Shown: positions 35,825 through 47,703 of the stretch, one piece after another
How positions within the stretch are numbered: the first letter of the stretch is position 1
How the letters are laid out: each line of letters opens with the position of its first letter
NCBI GenBank assembly: GCA_964016875.1
Contig: OZ024727.1
Span: forward strand, 4,984,893-5,048,892
Direction of reading: 5' to 3'
DNA from: Fallopia convolvulus
Taxonomy: Eukaryota > Streptophyta > Magnoliopsida > Caryophyllales > Polygonaceae
Length of the DNA stretch: 64,000 bases
Made by a program: the position numbers and the translations under genes
The notes under the pieces: generated by a model
Databases searched by the model: none
Seen by the model: only the letters and a program-made list of their open reading frames with translations
What the model was told of the DNA's origin: nothing

Positions 35825-36540
35825 TGTGAAGTCGTCGACTTTGAGTTATAGTGCAGCGGAATAATCAAACAGGAAGAACGTTACCAAACTGTAAATGACA
35901 AGCGATGCATAGTGGAAACTCTTTGTAAACCAACTAGTTTACATAGAGAAAAACCACTCCCTTCCAAGCTTCTCACTTGGTCGGATTTTAAAAGTCCTTA
36001 GACTCGCTCTATTGATTTCTTTAGTGTTACAAAGCTCTCCCCTGTACAAGAATGAAGCCCACACCCTTGAACCACGCTCTAACTTTGTACCTACACTCTC
36101 AATCTCACGATACGCGTAAGAACACTCGACCACAGCACTTACACGAATCTCACGCACAAGTTTACTCTTTCTTTCTCACAAGATTACAAGTTACGCTCAA
36201 AAGTCTTACCTTCTATCCTAAACACTGAGGTATTTAAGCTATAGTAAGAGAGATCTCATGTGTATCAATTCTCATTCGATTAGGGAAGTGACACACACTC
36301 AATCATTACAAATCTTTTCTAATATAACATGCACGTACACATAAAATATCCAAAGTGAATCAAATCATCTTCTTTTGATTTTTGCACTTGTTTTGTGATG
36401 ATCTTCTCCATAAATAAACGCCCCAGCTGTCTCCCTCCTTAAATAGTTTTCTTGCTAGCTGGTCATGTCAGTGACTTTGTCGATTTGCAACTTCAAAGTC
36501 AATGACTTCTTAGAACCATCAAAACTCAAATCTTCTAACA
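35825..36540 (-). repeat. SIRE-like Copia LTR with polypurine tract
   Basis: On the minus strand, CATCAAAAAGGGGGAATT (36,558-36,541) is followed by TGTTAGAAGATTTGAG. A purine-rich AAAAAGGGGGA just before a TGTTAG LTR start is characteristic of SIRE/Maximus-type Copia elements. The LTR would extend to about 35,825 (plus-strand TGTGAAGTCG). Its left boundary is approximate and no second LTR or TSD was found. Confidence 0.45.
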
Positions 36541-36574
36541 AATTCCCCCTTTTTGATGGTGAAAAACAACCTTT

Positions 36575-36760
36575 CCTGACAACAACAACGACAACGACGA
36601 CAACGACAACAACAACGACGACAACAAAGACAACAACGACAATGAAGACAACAAAGACAACGACGAGAACGACGACAATGAGGAGAACGACGACAAAAAC
36701 GAGAACCACGACAACAACGACAACAATGACAATAACAACAACCAATACGACAACAACGAA
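36575..36760 (+). repeat. (ACAACG/ACAACA)n simple repeat
   Basis: About 185 bases of imperfect ACAACGACG-type repeat, with GAGAACGACG variants in the middle, lie next to the SIRE-like polypurine tract. The long Thr-rich frame it creates on the plus strand is a by-product of the repeat and not a gene. Confidence 0.85.
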
Positions 36761-36779
36761 TTCATCAAATCATTCAAAT

Positions 36780-39128
36780 TATATATATCAAATTTATCAA
36801 TTCATTAATCAAAAATTCTAAAATTAAAAATCACAACAGACAACATTAACAACTCCTTCAAACATTATCAATTCATCAACAACAACAACAAACAACATCA
36901 ACTCAATTAAAAAAAATCACAACAACGACAACTCACAACAACAATGTTGTTAGGGTTTCTTGATCAACCAAACAAGCTAATAAATTTTTAGATCAAGACC
37001 CCACTGACTATAGCGAAGTCAGGTTCGTCCACGGGAGAGAGTCTGTTCCAAATTTCGTTTATCTTAGGGCAAAGAAAGTGAAAAAGTTTGGGTTTTTATC
37101 AAGGGGAAAGAGAATTCTAAGGTCTAGGTATCACCACAGCAACAATTATGCATGCCAACACCAATGAAACACAAAGATCATGATTTTATCACATAAAGAT
37201 GTGAAATTTTGTCAACCATGCAAGCAAATTAACTAACTTTCGTAAAATCAATAAACTTATCTATCTATCTCAAAAATTTAACTAGGATTAAACAACTTTC
37301 GTTTCAAAACCCTAATTAACTATTCTGATTCACAGTTGTCTCTTTCGATTCAAACTACAAACGATAATTTCCTTATCTTTCGATCAAGGATTTAAGAACA
37401 AGAGACTAGATTATGGATAAAAACATTCAAATAATGATCAAAGGCAAGCACACACAACCATTGTTGGATTGGGGCCCAACCTTAGAAAAGAGAAGACTAC
37501 TCACACATATTCATGTCAAAGCAACTAAATTGAATTAAAGAGAAAGCTTACACGTTCCAACGCAGTTATTCCAAAGGCAAACTCAAACGTGTGTCTCAAC
37601 CTTCTCCCAAAAACTAACGTGTAAAAGATTTGATAAGAAAAAGTAAAGTTAGGACCAGGGTTTTTATACTAAAGCTAATACTACTCTTAAGGAAATCTAT
37701 CAATATATATCTCCAAAGGAAACTATCTAAAAGCATAAAGACATGGGATAAATATTATTAGTTGCGCCGACGAACCTGACTCTGATACCGACATGGAGGT
37801 ACCTCGGCACCGACCCTTGTTAGGGTCGGTAGGGTTTCTTCAATATTCATTCAACTTCTTCTTAGATGACGCCTCGTTACCGAGCCAGGATGCATCGGTA
37901 TCGATCCTAACTGCCTCGATATGCCCCTCGTAACTGAGAGACCTCCCTCATTAGGGGCTCGTTACACTTGTGTTTGCCTCGATTCTTCCTCTTTTGGTTC
38001 GGTAATGAGTCTCCATTCTTCACTTAGGCTCGAACATGGTTCTTTCACTTCATTCCATCACCATTCCGTCTCTACTCTTTGCATGCTTTTTCCTTGACTT
38101 CGCTCCACTCCTCAAAATGATTCGAAACAGCTTTAAAAACCTATAAAACACCACCAAAGCTCATGTAGACTCCATATCTTAAACAAATACGAAAACCTAC
38201 ACAAACGACTCCAAACCAAACACAAAGCTAAAGAAAAGGACTCAAACACACTCAAACACACCCTAAAAACACGACTAAAAGGGCGGAAATCAAAATACCC
38301 TATATTTAAACTTGCTTGTCCTCAAGCAATAACCAAACATCAATCAATAGCTACAACACATCCTTCAAGTCTTTTCCCTTGTCAAAAAGCAACATCATTA
38401 GCACAAGTAGATAAAATAGACAAGTGAATCAACATCATCACACATATATGAGCAATCTCAAGCAAAATCAACCATAATCCAACCTCACAAGTGCATATGT
38501 GTTTCTCTCAACTCTCAATGTGTTTAGGCTTTGAAAAATAACTCTCAACTCAATCCTTTATGCAAAAATCAACATAGACATTGTTACTTATATCACCAAA
38601 CTCTCCACCGGAGATGTCAAAACATATGAAAATCATCAAGAGAACTTAGGCTCAATGGAAGACTTCAAAGAAGACTCCATTCGGGCGGGTTGTAATGGGA
38701 CTTCGTATAAACATAAGGCATGGAATTATTTAGGCCAAGTGGTGCTAAAATCAGGGAATCAAGACTTCTAAACTTACAACACAAGTTCACCACAACTCTT
38801 TTAACAATAACCAAACTTACTTATCATGAAGAAAAAAATTTCGTTCTTTTTACCCTCATAATATCCCAACAAGTCTCAGTTAATAAAAACAAGGTATATT
38901 GGCTCATGCACACTTTATTCTCAAACTTCCTCTTTTTTTCATTTCTTTTTTTTCTTCTTTCTTTCCGATTTTTTTCTTCACACTTTCACAACACTAGGTG
39001 TATTTATAGAGAGCCAATCCTTTTACATATTTGAACTGGGAGATCAACAAATACCCGACCTAAATTACCCCATACTTGAACCAATCAATATCTCACTTTA
39101 CAACCATCAAAATCACCAATACTAAATC
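36780..39128. other. Non-coding LTR-retrotransposon-derived DNA
   Basis: No gene is seen. On the minus strand the part at about 37,660-38,000 has TATAAAAACCC preceded by CTCGGTAACGAGG- and GGTCGGT-rich sequence. It resembles the plus-strand end of the window (63,680-63,960: CTCGTTAACGAGG, GTGTCGGTAG, TATAAATACCC). Both look like U3 regions of related LTRs. The rest contains CTTGCTTGTCCTCAAGCAA (about 38,312) and AC-rich sequence of the type found inside large non-coding LTR elements. Confidence 0.4.
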
Positions 39129-41235
39129 TGTAACACCCCTATTTTACAACATTGGGTATTACCGCCAGTGACCTCGGATTTTACCGTCCAAAGTCACCCA
39201 AGGCTTTTAGAATGATATTGAACTTATAAAATGTGGAAATTAACATAATTTATATGATAAAAAGGGTGCTCTCGAAAGAGACTTTGTTCTTACAAACCTT
39301 TATTACAACAATTTAACAAAATGAAGTTCGGAAATAGAGATCGTAAACTTGTTCTTGCAACATAAATGAAATTAAACCAAAAGTACGGAAAATACGTCTT
39401 CACGAGTTTTACCCTTCCTTCGACTTTGGCTTCACCTATGCCTTGCTCGGGTTCCTAGGTTCTGACATAATTCGCGAGGGGCGAGAAAATGCCAAACGAA
39501 CATGCGGAAAAGAAGAATTAGTCTAAGAGAATAAGCAAGCGGGAACGGAACTTCCCAAGGGTAATTCGGTAATTTCTAGTATTCGAGGGAAATATTATCG
39601 GATGTGTTTTGAGGTATAGATCTTTATGTGGGGCTTTATAGGAATGAAGAAGAGAATATCTCGAGAGGAGATAGCTCGTTAATCGAGAGAAGAACTACGG
39701 GTTTGTAGACTTCTTTAGAGTAGAAAGTATGTTGGGAACGTTATTAATTCATACAAGTTTTTAAAATCTCTCGCGCCCTTGCGGACCGAGATCCGGATCG
39801 ATCATTTGAGATTGGTCCGGTTTTGATGTCTTTTAAATGTGCATTGACACTTATCTTATATCGCGACGAAAATGTCGATTACATTAATGATTTTTAAAGA
39901 GTGTGAGGGGCTTGCAGGGCCCGGACCACTTAAGGGAAAACTCAGTTCCGACACTTAGCTACGGTGCCACTCATCCCTCCGTTGCACTCGGAGCGGACAT
40001 GGATCATGATCCTGAAAGGCATACGACTTAGTAAATTATATAGAGGCGTCGGGTTAGTCCCACGCCCCTCACTAGTTCATTCGAACCGATCTCTTAACGA
40101 GGTCGTAAACAATCAAGGTCACAAACAAGACTAGCATAATAGTCCTATCAAATATTAAATAGCGGAATAATAATAACATGGGGGTCATTATTTCTAGCAA
40201 TCGATATTCCTAAGTTCGATTATTATTACCAAACAAGTTGTTGCCAACATCGAGAAATTTCACGAAACGAGTTTATTAAGTCTACAAGGAGAAATTCCAC
40301 TTGCCTTAGATTGTACAAGTTTGTATTAGCAACGAGTGAAAACGACGTTCTTGTCACGGAACGGAGATTCGACCTAATACACGAGATATTCCGATAACTT
40401 TATTAAGAATGCTACAATTCTTCTAAAGTTGTGAATATCACTTTTATTCTTTTTAAGGGATGGAGATTTCTAAATTATTATATTAATAATTTAGTTGGAT
40501 GTGAATAAAATAATAATATCCCTTATTATTATTTAAAACATTCTAGTATCCTTTTTCCCCTTAAAATCCTTAGTTTTATATTATTTATTATCTTTCTTGA
40601 AAACTCAAGTAATAGCTTACTTATATTATTTAAAAATATTCCTTTATAGTCTTAACTTGTTATTTTATTTAATATAAATAAGCAAGGAATATCTTTATAA
40701 AATCTTATAATATATTTTTCACATTATAAGAAATATAGTTATTAATAAAGTCTTCTTAGGATTTGTAAAAAGTCTAAAACGCCCTTATTATTTAATATCT
40801 CATATTCATAGCATTATTATAACATTATCTTTTATCCACCAATATCTTTTTATAACATAACCTTATTATAACATTTTCTTATTAAATCCTCATTTAAAAA
40901 AATACATGTTATATTAAATAGAGATAAGAATATTAGTAGATACCCCTTTATAGTACTTTCCATATATAGGACTTTCTAGATAACTTTATAATATAAGCTT
41001 TCCATAAAGTATGATATGCTAATAAAATAATCTTATTATCTTATTTAAATAAGTTCTCACATATCTTTAGGTCATAATTAATAGAATCATGTCTTAAAAT
41101 ATTATTTCATAATCAAAAGCATATAATTTATTTTAATGATAACTTAGATCAAGATATATTATCTTTTCTATCTTAAATATCTTTTTATGCAATACAACTT
41201 TTAACAACTAGTATACTTAACAACTTATTACATTA
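39129..41235. repeat. LTR fragment of the TGTAACACCCC family
   Basis: It starts TGTAACACCCC and shares with the solo LTR at 59,390-61,278 the early GGTATTACCGCC motif and an internal GGTCATTATTTCTA-CAA motif at similar depth. The right boundary is not clear. ATTACA at about 41,232, next to the TIR element at 41,239, could be its end, but no TSD matches the left flank (AAATC). The last kilobase is very AT-rich. Confidence 0.5.
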
Positions 41236-41789
41236 ATAGAGTTTGGTTCAAATGAAACCAACCCTTAACATGAAACGGAAGGAGAGTTGTCAGGCGTCGG
41301 ATCACATGATCCAATGGCTCAGATTACTCCTGTGTTTTTGAAAGGAAAAAAATCAACAAGGTGGCAATTTTGTAAATAAACCAACTTCTATACCCTTAAC
41401 TTAAAATATCAAAAAAAAAGCCCAACTTCGATCGCTCAAACTAATCGTACAGTACTAACCAGACGGGGACGCACGCGAGGATTCCAATCGCCCAAAAGCT
41501 CTCGACGGACGATTCCAAACTTTGATCGAAGGCTCCCAACTTCAATCGACAGACGATTTCATAGGCTCCCAACTTCGATCGCCCACCTTCTCGATCAAGG
41601 CTACCGCTCGCGCTCAGTTTATCGATCCAGGAACTTCCATAATGTTGGCGTGATTGTCTGTTTACTTCGTACTGATGTTGATTTTTATATGTGCTACAAC
41701 GCTACTGTTGATCCATATGTAACCAGAGTTCTAATGTTCGCTGAAAAAAGGGGGACTTTTTCTATTCAATCAAATAAGATTAGCAAAGT

Positions 41790-42410
41790 TGAGGTGAAAA
41801 GTGCATTGAAAAGTTTCAAAAGTGCATTATGACATCAGAAAAAGTGCATTGATAAATGTCATAATAAAAGTGCACCATCTGATTGAAAAAGTGCATTGAA
41901 AAGTTTCAAAAGTGCATTGAAAAGTTTCAAAAGTGCATTGTGACATAGGAAAAGTGCATTGATAAATGACATTAGAAAAGTGCATCATTTGATTGAAAAA
42001 GTGCATTGAAAAGTTTCAAAAGTGCATTGTGACATAGGAAAAGTGCATTGATAAATGGCATATGAAAAGTGCATCATCTGATTACAAAAGTGCATTGAAA
42101 AGTTTCAAAAGTGCATCGTAACATAAGAAAAGTGCATTGATAAATAGCATAAGAAAAGTGCATCATTTGATTGAAAAAGAGTATTGAAAAGTTTCAAAAG
42201 TGCATTGTGACATAGGAAAAGTGCGTTGATAAATGGCATATGAAAAGTGCATCATCTGATTACAAAAGTGCATTGAAAAGTTTCAAAAGTGCATTGTGAC
42301 ATAAGAAAAGTGCATTGATAAATGACATAAGAAAAGTGCATCATCTGATTGAAAAAGTGCATTGAAAAGTTCCAAAAGTGCAGTGAAAAGTTTCAAAAGT
42401 GCATTTTCAA
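41790..42410 (+). repeat. ~89-bp tandem array of AAAAGTGCATTG units
   Basis: About six units with a period of 87-90 bases. The marker CATCATYTGATT occurs at about 41,984, 42,072, 42,161, 42,250 and 42,339. Each unit is itself made of several AAAAGTGCATTG and GAAAAGTTTC words. The array sits inside the TIR element at 41,239-42,825 and runs directly into the captured exon. Confidence 0.9.
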
Positions 42411-42763
42411 AAGTGAAGAAGGAGATCACTTCGGAGAAGAGGAATCCCGATCAGAATAAGAAGAAGCTCTCGCCACCGACCTGGCTCTACAACTCCGACG
42501 AAGACGACGATCTGGTATCCGAGTTCAGAGATCTACCTACAAAGTTCCAGAAAACCTTCATCCCGGACCTCCGGCGAATCTCGTCGTCATCGCAGATCTA
42601 CTTCTCGATGGCGAACAAGGAGATGACGAAGGGATTCAAGCCGTACGTCGGCAACAAATACGCTCCATCAATCGCGACCGCCATATCCTACGCCTTCATC
42701 ATCATCTCGTTCCTGCTCATCTCCCTCCTCTTCAACCGAACATCAGCCCTTGGATCTCCTTGA
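42404..42763 (+). pseudogene. Captured host exon encoding a putative membrane protein end
   Basis: This GC-rich block contrasts with its AT-rich surroundings. Its frame gives a Lys-rich start (KVKKEITSEKRNPDQNKKK), then LSPPTWLYNSDEDDDLVSEF, RDLPTKFQKTFIPDLRRIS, a KGFKPYVGNKYAPSIAT segment and a hydrophobic helix (AISYAFIIISFLLISLLFNR, about residues 101-120 of the frame at 42,362) that is cut off soon after at TGA. The layout of soluble N-part, then transmembrane helix, resembles the first exon of plant transmembrane proteins of unknown function. I do not recognise the family. The upstream codons of the open frame come from the tandem repeat, so the natural start is lost. It is probably a captured fragment and not a working gene. 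Confidence 0.55.
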
Positions 42764-42825
42764 TCCAAGGGCCCAGAATGCTCCTTCCGTTCATGTTAAG
42801 GGAGTGTTTTATGGGAACCAAACTC

Positions 42826-44559
42826 TTAAAAATATATCAAAAATAACATTTTAAGTTTATTTGTAATAACTTGAACAAAATAGATAGAAATATATTACAA
42901 ATTGATGACTACAATCATATCTTATTATATGTAAAGTAAATATAGATAATCAATATAAATAGAAAAATATTATAAATTGAAGACTACAATCTTATCTTAT
43001 CATAACTTATCACCTAAAGCGGAGGTTAAAAAAATTATTAAACGACACATGTCACTTTTAAATTGGACCACATCACCCCTTTTTAAAAAATAATCTTTTA
43101 TTTATAGGTATGATAAATTCTTATACATGTTTTTATAATATAGGATAGAATATCCCATTATTAAACAAAATTTTATTTTTGTATATGATAGATAAGAAGA
43201 TCATTATGATAATTTTTTATGCTATCATACAAATTCTACAATATTTACTTTATTTTTAGATAGAATCGTTTTTTAACTAAGATATCTTAATTGATTATTT
43301 TTAATTATTTATATTTATATGTTAAATAAAACAATCAACATATTGATTTTTTTTAAATATCTTTACATATATTAATTTTTATTTATACTATAATTGTCAA
43401 ATACTTTATTATAACATATTGTTTTAAAAATCTCGAATTTAATTATAATATGATAGTATGGAGTTTAGAAGAAAAAAAACAGATGTATTTTTAAATTATA
43501 ATTGAAAGTAGTTTATGGACATTTAACTTTTAAGTATTTATAACTTTTTATACAGATGTTAAGAGTTTATAATATGTTAAATTGAAATTCTTGATGAAAG
43601 AAATAAATATAATTAAAAAATTTGGATTGAAAAACCATATAATCCCTTGTCTCCAATATAGGTCTGTCTATTACGACTTGACAAAGAAAACTTACAAGAT
43701 AAGTTTTTTTATAGTCTAGGATATTTTTGGAATTAGAAATTAAACAATCATTTTTGATAAGAATATTATATGCGAAGTGGATAGTGGATACGATAGAATA
43801 ATTTAATATTATGGCATTACAGATAAGTCTTTTTATTGGAATGGGAAATAGCTGTAACGCCTTTAAAGATGTAACGCTCTAATGATTCCAAATTCAGTTT
43901 TACATTTTTGAGAAATTTCACATAGTGTGTGAGTGTGATGCGTACGTGGTTTTGTTTTGCTTTGAATTTTTGTGTATAAAATCTTTATAAAAAACATACT
44001 TTTAAAAATTATCAAAAGACGAAGTTATTATACAAACTCATTAATACTGTAGTACCCTTAAAAACAACTAAAAACTCAAAAGATTATGACGGGTACTTTA
44101 TCGTCAACTTAAAAATGGCACAAATATTAATAAGATTAGATGTAAGTATGCAAGCAAGTTGCAAAGTGGCGACACAAAAGATAAGAGCGAATAAATAACA
44201 CCTTGTTTAGTGGTTAGCCCATAGATTTACCAGAGTTTAGTGACTTGGGTGGGGTTTATGATGTAGACACGATTGAATTTTCGCAAGACTAGAATGATGA
44301 TAATGACAATGACAATTACAACCTGCTTTATTTTTCATTTATAAGTTTGGGTTAGCTTTTGCCTTTGGGAAATATAATCAAATATTGGTCTTTAAGGGCC
44401 ATGTTACGAATTACGATAACGAAAAAAGAAACGAATCTATTTTATTTTAATGTTTTGATAAATTAATTAAAAAAATTGAATTACAAAATGCATAGACATT
44501 TATATGGCTTGATATAGTTCTTCCAAAAACTTAGGACTGTCTGCCTTCTCAAATTTTCC
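42826..44559. other. AT-rich intergenic DNA
   Basis: No gene, RNA or complete transposon is visible. ACCTAAAGCGGAGGTTAA at about 43,011 is the complement of the TTAACCTCCGCTTTAA stretch at about 25,107, which marks a dispersed repeat shared by the two places in opposite orientation. Confidence 0.45.
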
Positions 44560-45700
44560 CTTCTGATATCAATTTCTTGCACTACTTCTCACATAATTTC
44601 AAATCAGGTACCATATTATGCTTAAACATCCGGCATGCCCCTTTGTTCATAGAACTTTCCATTAACAGCACGTCCGAGCATCAGTTGTTGAAGTTGTCTT
44701 CAGTACTTGTCGCAAAAGTTTCATGCATCATCAATAAACCCAAATCTACAAAGCTTTTCAATGGCCTGATTATATTGTCGAGAGTTCTCCCACATCTAAA
44801 ATTTGGGACTAAAGTTGTCTATAATATAAGTCCATAAGCTACTCGACCTATTGTCATATGATTTTGGGTTGGATATTTATTAGGCTTGTATACTAGGCCT
44901 ATTACATTTACGACCCCCAACTTATCAGCTCACTGAACTTTATCAGGCAAACAACCTTTTCTAGGCATGTCCTCAATTAGCTCAATTGCATCTTCAACAC
45001 ATTGCTCATCACAATACCCTTTGATCAAGCATTTATACATCACAACATCGGGCTTCATGCCAACAATTTGCATCCTTTCTAAGAACATCTATGCTTGTCC
45101 AACTTATTGCCCTTTACCAAAACATCAATACTTCTATTACAAGTAGACAAATTTGGCTCAACCCCAGCTCTCTGCATCAAGTTAACAACTTGCGTGGCGT
45201 GCCTCAATTGGCCCACCCTACTATGAGAAATCATAAGATAACAAAAAACCTCATGACACGACGAATTCCCCTCTTTCACATGAATTGAAAGGTTCTACAA
45301 GTTCATGACGATACCTCTATTTGCCTATGGGACCACATAAAGATGTTCAAGGCAACCCTTTCGTTTGCTTGTAAATGCTAGACGGCTCAAACTTGACGAG
45401 GTTTAAGCCGTCTTAGTACATGTTTCAAGTCCCCTTCAAGTTTTGGAACCCATCTCCATGTAAGATTAATCAATCTACATCCTTCTCTTACCAAAGGGTT
45501 CCTAAATTCACTCTCATCTCTTTCATAAGCTTTAGTAACATCAATTCCTTCAGTTGCTCTAGTACTTGTATCAAAAACCCTAAAATCATCATCTTCGCCA
45601 GCCTCGTCAACTCCAGAACTTCCTTCACTGTCAGAGCTGCTGAAATCCCTTCCAAAGGAATCAGACCCAACTGCATATCGCCATTGCAATCCCATTCATT
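44560..45700 (-). pseudogene. Pentatricopeptide repeat (PPR) protein pseudogene
   Basis: The minus strand from about 45,690 encodes an acidic N-terminal segment, then NPLVREGCRLINLTWRWVPKLEGDLKHVLRRLKPRQV, the conserved entry to the repeat region of a plant P-class PPR protein. A deletion removes the next repeats. From about 45,280 PPR sequence resumes: SHSRVGQLRHATQVVNLMQR, AGVEPNLSTCN, and after a frameshift RMQIVGMKPDVVMYKCLIKG and EDAIELIEDMPRKGCLPDKV. A further damaged C-terminal part reaches about 44,560. Functional members bind organellar RNA. Here stops, frameshifts and the deletion rule out function. Confidence 0.85.
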
Positions 45701-46634
45701 ATGACATAAATTGTATTTCTTCTATGCAAAAGGTAAATATAAAGTGTCTGAAGATGAGGCCAACTTAAATCATCTAAGAGCATCCCAAGAGATGCTCTAA
45801 ACATTTCTCCAAAATGGAGAATTAATTATCATATTCTCTAAAAAAATTGAGCTTAACTCCAACAGATTCTCTATTTTAGAAAATAATGCATGTAATGCTT
45901 TTATTTTTAACATATAAAATATTCTACAATATATATTTAATAATTAATTGGGCATGTATAACAAATTTGATTTCTATATTTTTTTCAAAATAACAAACTT
46001 AAAATTATATTCTCTATTTTTTTTTCCGACTCCAACAAATTCTCTTTGAGACAATCCTACATATATTTTCCTATAATGGAAAAATCACTCAAAATAATAC
46101 CAACTTTTGCCTATTGACTCAAAATAATACGAACTTTTAATTTGACTAAAAATCATCTAAGAGCATCCCAAGAGATGCTCTAAACATTTCTCCAAAATGG
46201 AGAATTAATTATCATATTCTCTAAAAAAATTGAGCTTAACTCCAACAGATTCTCTATTTTAGAAAATAATGCATGTAATGCTTTTATTTTTAACATATAA
46301 AATATTATACAATATATATTTAATAATTAATTAAATATTATCTTACTTATGAAAATAGAAGGACTCTAAAATCTTAATCTAACAAATAATAAATTATTTG
46401 TTATTTAACTTGAATGATAATAAAATATTATAGAATATTAACCTAATAAATGATAATTTATTTGTTATTTGACAAGTGATAAGAAAATAAATATTTTAAA
46501 ATCTTAGGGCATGTATAACAAATTTGATTTCTATATTTTTTTCAAAATAACAAACTTAAAATTATATTCTCTATTTTTTTTTCCGACTCCAACAAATTCT
46601 CTTTGAGACAATCCTACATATATTTTCCTATAAT

Positions 46635-47168
46635 GGAAAAATCACTCAAAATAATACCAACTTTTGCCTATTGACTCAAAATAATACGAACTTTTAATTT
46701 GACTAAAAATAATACCAACTTTTATTGTATTAACCAAAAACAGTACAAAGACATTTTCGGTGGAGATTTCGTCAAAACATATGACGTGTCTATCAAAATA
46801 TGTTGACTAAACATAAAAAATATTGATGGCTAAGATTTGAATGTGATTATTGCTCACTATCATCATATAAATTACCATTTTGCATATAGAAAGTATCGAT
46901 TTACATTATATAAATTATCATTTCACCTTGTGGCATAAACAAAATTTGGTTTTATTGATGACCAACCAACATATTTCAATGGCCACATTATATATTTTGC
47001 CAAAAATTTCACAAAAAACACCGTTATACTATTTTTGGTTAATACATTGAAAGTTGGTATTATTTTTAGTTAATATGATGAAAGTTGATATTATTTTTAG
47101 TCAATTTAAAAGTTCGTATTATTTTGGATCAATAGGCAAAAGTTGGTATTATTTTGAGTAATTTTTCC
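46635..47168. mobile_element. TIR element nested in the Tourist MITE
   Basis: The ends GGAAAAATCACTCAAAATAA and the complement of GGAAAAATTACTCAAAATAA extend as inverted repeats through AATACCAACTTTTGCCTATTG and beyond, about 110 bases per arm. The core is AT-rich and non-coding. The flanks share TATAAT but no precise TSD was settled. Part of its left arm is also present in the duplicated copy ending at about 46,150, so it was inserted before that duplication. Confidence 0.7.
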
Positions 47169-47397
47169 TATTATAATTACTATTTTATGTATAAAAATAT
47201 TATTTTATGTATAAAAATATTATTTTATGTATAAAAATATTACATTATAAAATCTAATTTGACCAATAGGAAGAAGCCATAATTTATTAGATACATTTAA
47301 TGTATTCCCCAAATATTTTTAGGAAATTCTCTAAATATAGGGAAGAGACATCAACTTTTGGAGACTTTCTCTAAAATAGAGATTAAGATGGGAAACT

Positions 47398-47608
47398 ACC
47401 AATACTCAGTTGGTCTAGTGGTAAAGTGGTGCTAGACTCCTTAAGTGTCCTCCAGGAGGTTCGAAGTTCGAATCCCACTGGCAGCATGTATGGAGAAACT
47501 GATATTGGGAGGGTCTCCCCAAAAATGGGGCCACGAAGTACCCGGTCCGGATGTAGAGCGGTGTCCGACCGATCGAACCGGGCGAGCCAAAAGGCAAGAC
47601 CAAAAAAA
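47398..47608 (+). mobile_element. tRNA-derived SINE with 20-bp target duplication
   Basis: The 5' part is tRNA-like: an A-box region GGTCTAGTGGTAAAGTGG and, 30-odd bases later, a B box GGTTCGAAGTTCGAATCCC. A GC-rich body and a short A-rich tail follow. A perfect 20-bp direct repeat (AGAGATTAAG...) flanks it at 47,378-47,397 and 47,609-47,628, the mark of LINE-assisted retroposition. SINEs are transcribed by RNA polymerase III from the internal A and B boxes and encode no protein. The perfect TSD suggests a recent insertion. Confidence 0.9.
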
Positions 47609-47703
47609 AGAGATTAAGATGGGAAACTGTTGGATCTTAAAACATGCTCAAAATCTCCAAATACATAATATCCAAGAATTTGGAGCATTTGTTGGGGATG
47701 CTC

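Larger units (their letters stand above)
41239..42825. mobile_element. 1.6-kb relative of the GAGTTTGG MITE, with captured exon
   Basis: The left end is GAGTTTGGTTCAAATGAAAC with CAACCCTTAACATGAAACGGAAGGAG. The right end is the reverse complement of a close variant (CTCCTTCCGTTCATGTTAAG ... GGGAACCAAACTC). The first 20 bases are the same as in the 270-bp MITE at 24,703, and both carry arrays of AAAAGTGCA. The flanks (TTACATTAATA and TTAAAAATATA) are only partly alike, so the TSD is decayed or the flank is rearranged. Inside lie GC-rich unique DNA (about 41,430-41,640), an ~89-bp tandem array and a GC-rich exon-like frame. The structure is that of a Pack-MULE: TIRs around a host gene fragment. 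Confidence 0.8.
45778..47703. mobile_element. Tourist-like (PIF/Harbinger) MITE, TSD TAA, with nested insertions
   Basis: The ends are GAGCATCCCAAGAGATGC and the complement of GAGCATCCCCAACAAATGC, flanked by TAA at 45,775-45,777 and 47,704-47,706. A 3-bp TAA target with GAGCATC-type ends indicates Tourist/PIF-Harbinger. A ~383-bp tandem duplication repeats its left end (45,778 and 46,161), with flanking bases included. A second TIR element (46,635-47,168) and a SINE (47,398-47,608) lie inside it. Confidence 0.75.

Noticed and set aside
36465..36821. Thr-rich protein (and Val- or Leu-rich frames opposite)
   Set aside because: These frames are produced by the ACAACG simple repeat and have no other protein-like content.
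42826..42836. A perfect TSD for the element at 41,239-42,825
   Set aside because: The flanks TTACATTAATA and TTAAAAATATA agree at only seven of eleven positions in AT-rich DNA, which is not convincing.
47415..47480. A tRNA gene (A and B boxes)
   Set aside because: The boxes belong to a SINE: a GC-rich body and A-rich tail follow and a 20-bp duplication flanks the whole unit. No tRNA cloverleaf closes.
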